A stretch of 64,000 nucleotides of DNA, taken from assembly GCA_003864495.1 (NCBI GenBank), contig ML133465.1, positions 124,001 to 188,000 on the forward strand. Direction: 5' to 3'. The notes beneath the pieces are model-generated. The model worked only from the letters and a program-made list of their open reading frames with translations, was not told the origin of the DNA and searched no databases. Positions 60,701-64,000 of this stretch are shown piece after piece. The stretch is from Nemopilema nomurai. Its lineage: Eukaryota > Cnidaria > Scyphozoa > Rhizostomeae > Rhizostomatidae. The stretch's first letter is position 1. Every line of letters begins with the position of its first letter. Made by a program: the position numbers and the translations under genes.

Positions 60701-61779
60701 AAAGTGCCAAAGAGATGTTTTATGTGGCATTTCATGTTCAGTTGTAAGTCTTGTCATTGCAAACAGGATAAGTGCAATATTTTTTGTATACCTTCCTTCA
60801 TCTATGCTCGAGAATGAAGCTAGCTGATATTTTGAATGTTTTTGTGGCTATGATTCAAAATTAGAAAAGAGAAATAGATTAGTTTTTTTTAGTTTGATTT
60901 CTTTGAAAAGACAGTTTTCACGCCATCTTACAAAAAATAATTTTTCGTGCTTTAAGTCAGGTAATATTAGTCTAAAAGGTATTGATTTAATATTTCTTTA
61001 CTTTGTTATTTAATCGCTGTTTTCCTGCTTTACGTGTAATTTTCACTGAGAGATGTTTGTGTTTTAGGTCCTCTTATAGCGTGGATTGTTGAAAATATGG
61101 ATGCAAAAATAAAAGAGTCATACCCCACTTTCAAATTAAACATTTACTCAGCGGTATGTTATCAGGAATGTTAAATACCTTTGTATCGTAAATTCTCTAA
61201 TCTATTTCCTTCTTTTTTATTTACAGCTTGTTCTACAGCTTATTGATTCAAATATTATTATATATTATTATATATAATATTATTAATATCAAATATATTA
61301 TTGATTCTTTTAAAGTGTTTTTATCCTATGAACGGAAGAATAACAAATTATGGACGAAAATAGGAACATTTTTCTAAAGCAAAGAAAAACCGTGAAAAAG
61401 AAATTCAATCATAGGCTTTCTCGCTCGACAAAATGTATTTATTCGAGTTAAAGAGGACAGCTTTACTAATCCTTTTATGAAAGCAAAATGTTGCGGGATG
61501 CGACCATACAAGTGCGGAAGAATGATAAAGTAATAGAAGAAAGCAAAATTGCTATTGGAAACGACTACACCTAGAATTATTCGTACATGATGAGTGGGTC
61601 ATTTTCTCTCGTTTTGCTCTATCTCTGTTGCAGTTCGGTTCTTATGAGTGACTAAATAAGTAATTTTGTCTTCAGCATGATACGACTATTTTGGCCCTTC
61701 TTGGAAGCCTCGGTTTGTACAATGCAACAGACATTCCTTACGCTTCTGCTGTCCTGCTGGAGCTGTACAAGGAGTCTGG
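55234..61779 (+). CDS. histidine acid phosphatase (lysosomal/prostatic type), 3' end outside window
   Basis: Ten exons are compatible in phase: 55234-55335, 56804-56896, 57428-57523, 57844-57930, 58525-58590, 59193-59291, 59644-59733, 60305-60431, 61068-61153 and 61676-61779. Together they make 316 codons ending in phase 2, so at least one exon is missing downstream. An N-terminal signal peptide precedes the catalytic RHGDRSP (residues 37-43), and the proton-donor HD is at 283-284. The family hydrolyses phosphomonoesters at low pH in lysosomes or outside the cell (established). The equivalent of prostatic phosphatase Arg79 is Lys here (residue 101). In frame, ATGs exist upstream from 55135, but the start at 55234 places the hydrophobic segment correctly. 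Confidence 0.88.
56804..56896 (+). CDS. acid phosphatase exon 2 (RHGDRSP)
   Basis: Acceptor TTATTTTGAAG and donor GTGAGG, phase 0-0. It encodes LYRHGDRSPVNIFPTD with the nucleophilic His, then WPDGPGRLTQ as in lysosomal acid phosphatase. Confidence 0.92.
57428..57523 (+). CDS. acid phosphatase exon 3
   Basis: Acceptor CATTTTTGTAG and donor GTATAC, 32 codons. ELGKFLRNRY and FLNTSYLHKQ match the ELGQALRQRY..FLNTSYHRQE region. Confidence 0.9.
57703..57829. repeat. (GAT)n microsatellite abutting a 3' splice site
   Basis: Three copies of a 15-base GACCAATTATGATGAT unit run into about 30 GAT/AAT triplets. The array ends 14 bases before acid phosphatase exon 4 and occupies the normal pyrimidine-tract and branch-point zone. 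Confidence 0.95.
57844..57930 (+). CDS. acid phosphatase exon 4
   Basis: Acceptor TTTGCTCCAG and donor GTATGA, 29 codons. VYCKSSDSERCLMSAE corresponds to VYVRSTDFDRTLMSAE, and AGLFPPSG follows. Confidence 0.9.
58525..58590 (+). CDS. acid phosphatase exon 5
   Basis: Acceptor AAAATTTAG and donor GTAAGT, 22 codons. ISWQPIPVHTVPGDKD matches the ISWQPIPVHTVP block. Confidence 0.9.
59193..59291 (+). CDS. acid phosphatase exon 6
   Basis: Acceptor TGGCTCTCAG and donor GTTCAG, 33 codons. RPWDAKCKRLNEL takes the place of the PLGPCPRYEQL region. Confidence 0.87.
59644..59733 (+). CDS. acid phosphatase exon 7
   Basis: Acceptor GACTGTTTTAG and donor GTTTGT, 30 codons. TGLSSLKLTNIWSIRDTLF matches TGLTDLTLETVWNVYDTLF. 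Confidence 0.9.
60038..60221 (+). repeat. dispersed repeat, copy 2
   Basis: Inverted copy of 53148-53331 in acid phosphatase intron 7. Just beyond it, ACCGCAAAGCACTTGTTCA (60232) is the reverse complement of a motif near 8203, so a third partial copy exists there. Confidence 0.85.
60305..60431 (+). CDS. acid phosphatase exon 8
   Basis: Acceptor TTTATTTTACAG and donor GTCAGC, phase 0 to 1. WPKWVTDDVWNTM and the following helix lie in the cap region of the family. Confidence 0.85.
61068..61153 (+). CDS. acid phosphatase exon 9
   Basis: Acceptor GTGTTTTAG and donor GTATGT, phase 1 to 0. GPLIAWIVENMDAKI and KLNIYSA lead directly into the HD motif. Confidence 0.88.
61242..61310. repeat. AT-rich palindrome
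   Basis: Runs of TATTATTATATATTATTA and its complement can form a hairpin in intron 9 of the acid phosphatase. Confidence 0.7.
61676..61779 (+). CDS. acid phosphatase exon 10 (catalytic HD)
   Basis: Acceptor TTTGTCTTCAG, phase 0 to 2, donor GTATAG. HDTTILALLGSLGL matches HDTTLVALQMALDV and holds the His-Asp proton-donor pair. PYASAVLLELYKE follows. Read-through would stop at 61825. Confidence 0.87.
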
Positions 61780-61814
61780 GTATAGTAGCATCTTCCTTTG
61801 CACTTCTCTTCTCG

Positions 61815-63700
61815 AACTAGAGGCCTAATGCAGAAATTTTGAGCAATATCACGGTAAAATATTTTCTCAACAACCAGTAATCTTACCCTTCTTGAGCGCG
61901 CAACTATTGCTTTTTGGCATGAAATAGGAAGAGTGGGGCAAGTTTTCACCGGGGTGTTTTGAACAAGCTACAAAGAATTCTTGACCGACCTCCAAGCTGC
62001 AGTGCTGATGAAATCTGGAATCTGTATGAGCCAAGTGTGACAACTGTACCAATACCTCCAAAGATACTTGAAAGAGACGGCCAAGCAAGTTGGTTCAGCA
62101 GTATCCCAAGGAAGTCGGCAGTTTGTTATAGTATGCTGTGCTGTTAATGAGCTGGGAATTTCATTTTATAGCTAAAGGGTGTAGGACTGATGACGAATTT
62201 GTCAAGTATATGAAACAGTCGGTTAAGTTTGCAAAGCGGACGAAGGAACAGCCCATATTTTTATACTTAACAATTATAATCCTTACATTCTCTGGAGGTG
62301 ATCAGTAATGCTAGAAAGCAATATCACAATGTTGAGCTTTCCACAGAATCGCTCATGTGACCTAAAACCCCTTGACAAGGCACCCCTCGGTCCGTTCAAA
62401 GCGCTTATTAACCACGGTGTTGATTATTTGATGAGGCAAAGAGATAATGCTTGCAATTCAATGACTATTCATGTAAAACTTTGTCTCATTGCCCATACAA
62501 TGACACCAGCCAATATTATTCCTGGGTTTAGAGCAACTGGGATATGGCCATTTGATAGAAATGTGTTTCCATCAGAAGTTGTCTTGCCAGCATATTCTAT
62601 AGGCAGTATAACGGTGGAAGCTAAGCAAGAACAAATGACACCTAATAATGAGCAGGGGCGGATCCAGAGCGAAATGTGACGTTCTCACCCAAAGAAGGAG
62701 CGAACAATTTTACGGACCACTCCCAGTTTAATCCGGGGGCCACGCCCATTCGCCAAGCAAACTTTGATTTCTTCTAGAAACTCCATTATATCGATTTCTC
62801 ATGCAATATCCGAAGGCAGGAAATCGTTTTTCGCGCGCCTTTCGTTTTTTGAGTTTGAGTTTACTCAATTGAATTGAATGATCCAGTGAGAACTCCCGAG
62901 TTCTCACCGCGATATTGGCTTTACTTTTTCAATGGAATAGTACGTCACTGTTTCTCACATCCTACGTCAGAGTTTCTCGCCAGAAACAAAAGAAGACCGA
63001 ATTTGATTGTTTTTTCGACTCGCGCACGAAAATAATTTATTTTCAAGTTCTCACCAATTCATTGGTTTAAAACCAAAATTCTGCACTTTCATTGGCTGAC
63101 AAAATAACCTCTAAATTTATTCCAACGATGAAACAAGCCCAGAACAAGGAGAATTTAAATCTCTATCAAATTGTCTTGAATCATGCTCCTCCGCATTGAT
63201 TGAGTCGGTGTAAGTTTACGATGGCTCTGTCTGCAACTCGGAGACAAACAAGGAAGTCAATAGTTGTCTTGGAAGTTAAATTGAATATTTTAACCTTGTT
63301 TTTTGCAATTTCATTTTGAAGAAAAATGACGTTCTCACGTGAGAACGGTGAGAACACCTGGATCCGCCCCTGAATGAGAGCCATCTATCTCAGACAACAT
63401 AAAAAAATATGCCTCCAGTTTGCACCATTTCCAAAACTAAAATGTAGACAAAGTGCCAACAAGTGCAGGAAAAACCGGGCATGTGGTAAAAGAAAACGAA
63501 AAAGAAAGATGGATCGAGTAGAGGAAAGAAGGGTAAATGGCAAGTTTTGGTGACACCGCAGTTGAAACTGTAATAAAGGCGGATGTTAAAGCAGAAAGAT
63601 CAAGAGAAAATAAAGCAAAGAAAAAAGCTTTGTTTCCATTTTGCAGAAACAGAACATATTCATGGCGAAAAACACACAAAAGAAGAGAGTTGATGGAAAA
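61815..63700 (+). pseudogene. decayed pogo/Tigger-like DDE transposase
   Basis: Fragments in shifting frames line up with pogo-type transposases: DEIWNLYEPSVTTV and PPKIL (about 62013-62070), an FVKYMKQSVKFAKRT stretch (62193-62240), then an open segment 62308-62679 with ITMLSF, PLGPFKALIN, NIIPGFRATGIWPF and a ProSer tail. The Asp of the NxDE block is Tyr here and the LxLDNH block reads LYLTIIIL, so two catalytic acids are lost. A basic/acidic tail resumes after a nested insertion. It is inactive. Confidence 0.78.
62653..63372. mobile_element. 720-bp non-autonomous TIR element nested in the pogo relic
   Basis: Perfect 15-base terminal inverted repeats (CAGGGGCGGATCCAG and its complement) bound the element. 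AATGAG flanks it on both sides (62647-62652 and 63373-63378) as a target duplication. Inside, GTTCTCACC and its complement recur many times. It has no transposase. The ends recall hAT-like elements, although 6 bases is shorter than the usual 8-bp duplication. Confidence 0.85.
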
Positions 63701-63966
63701 AGAAAATGTAAAATAATAACTGACCGAAAGGCAAAGCTGCAGAGAGATGACAAAAGTTAGTTGAGTGAAACTGGACTACTAGTGACAGTGATTGCATTGG
63801 TGATGATGCAAGTGATGCTACTGTCAGCGAAAGTGACAATGAAGAGAGGCAGGTTTAAAGATATCCGAAGATGGTGCACCTAAAAATGGATAATCACATC
63901 TCAGTAGAGAGTGATGGTAGGATTCTATGTTAGATTCTATTCTAGAAGGATAATTCAGCTCATTCC

Positions 63967-64000
<34 letters not shown>
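63967..64000. repeat. (GAT)n microsatellite at window edge
   Basis: At least 11 GAT triplets running off the end of the window. Confidence 0.95.

Overview
The window is eukaryotic and reads as cnidarian, most likely an anthozoan (sea anemone or coral). Coding exons are short, carry GT/AG junctions and are separated by AT-rich introns. Extracellular modules sit on symmetric phase 1-1 exons, and non-coding DNA is full of MITEs, microsatellites and decayed transposons. I rebuilt five genes by matching splice sites, reading phase and protein families by eye. No transcript or database search was available.

Layout. (1) 316-6471, + strand: the 3' part of a secreted or surface protein with one complete and one half EGF exon, two equal-length fucolectin/discoidin-like (FTP) exons and a C-terminal fibrinogen-like domain common in cnidarians. 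(2) 7193-10547: intergenic, with two foldback MITE-like elements. (3) 10548-29944, + strand: a complete PATL1 (Pat1) gene of 20 exons and 725 codons, a P-body/mRNA decapping scaffold. Every exon phase is compatible. (4) 30862-35318: mostly featureless intergenic DNA. (5) 35319-48881, + strand: a type II membrane protein with furin site, collagen, two Ig and eight EGF repeats. Three of its EGF exons lie in 563-bp tandem units. (6) 49908-54282, - strand: a convergent paralogue with the same N-terminal plan (TM, coiled coil, furin site, collagen, two Ig) but ending in an ILEI/FAM3-type domain. (7) 55234-61779, + strand: a histidine acid phosphatase (lysosomal/prostatic type), ten exons, running off the window before its last exon(s). 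(8) 61815-63700: a decayed pogo/Tigger-like transposase in the phosphatase's downstream intron, interrupted by a 720-bp TIR element with a 6-bp target duplication.

The most interesting content is the tail-to-tail pair of TM-collagen-Ig genes. Shared exon architecture and a conserved furin-type site suggest two related sheddable, trimerising surface proteins that differ in their C-terminal binding modules. Both also carry very recent internal duplications (EGF exon units in one, a 99-bp collagen repeat in the other). PATL1 and the acid phosphatase are conserved housekeeping-type genes flanking or neighbouring this block. I infer no functional link to them.
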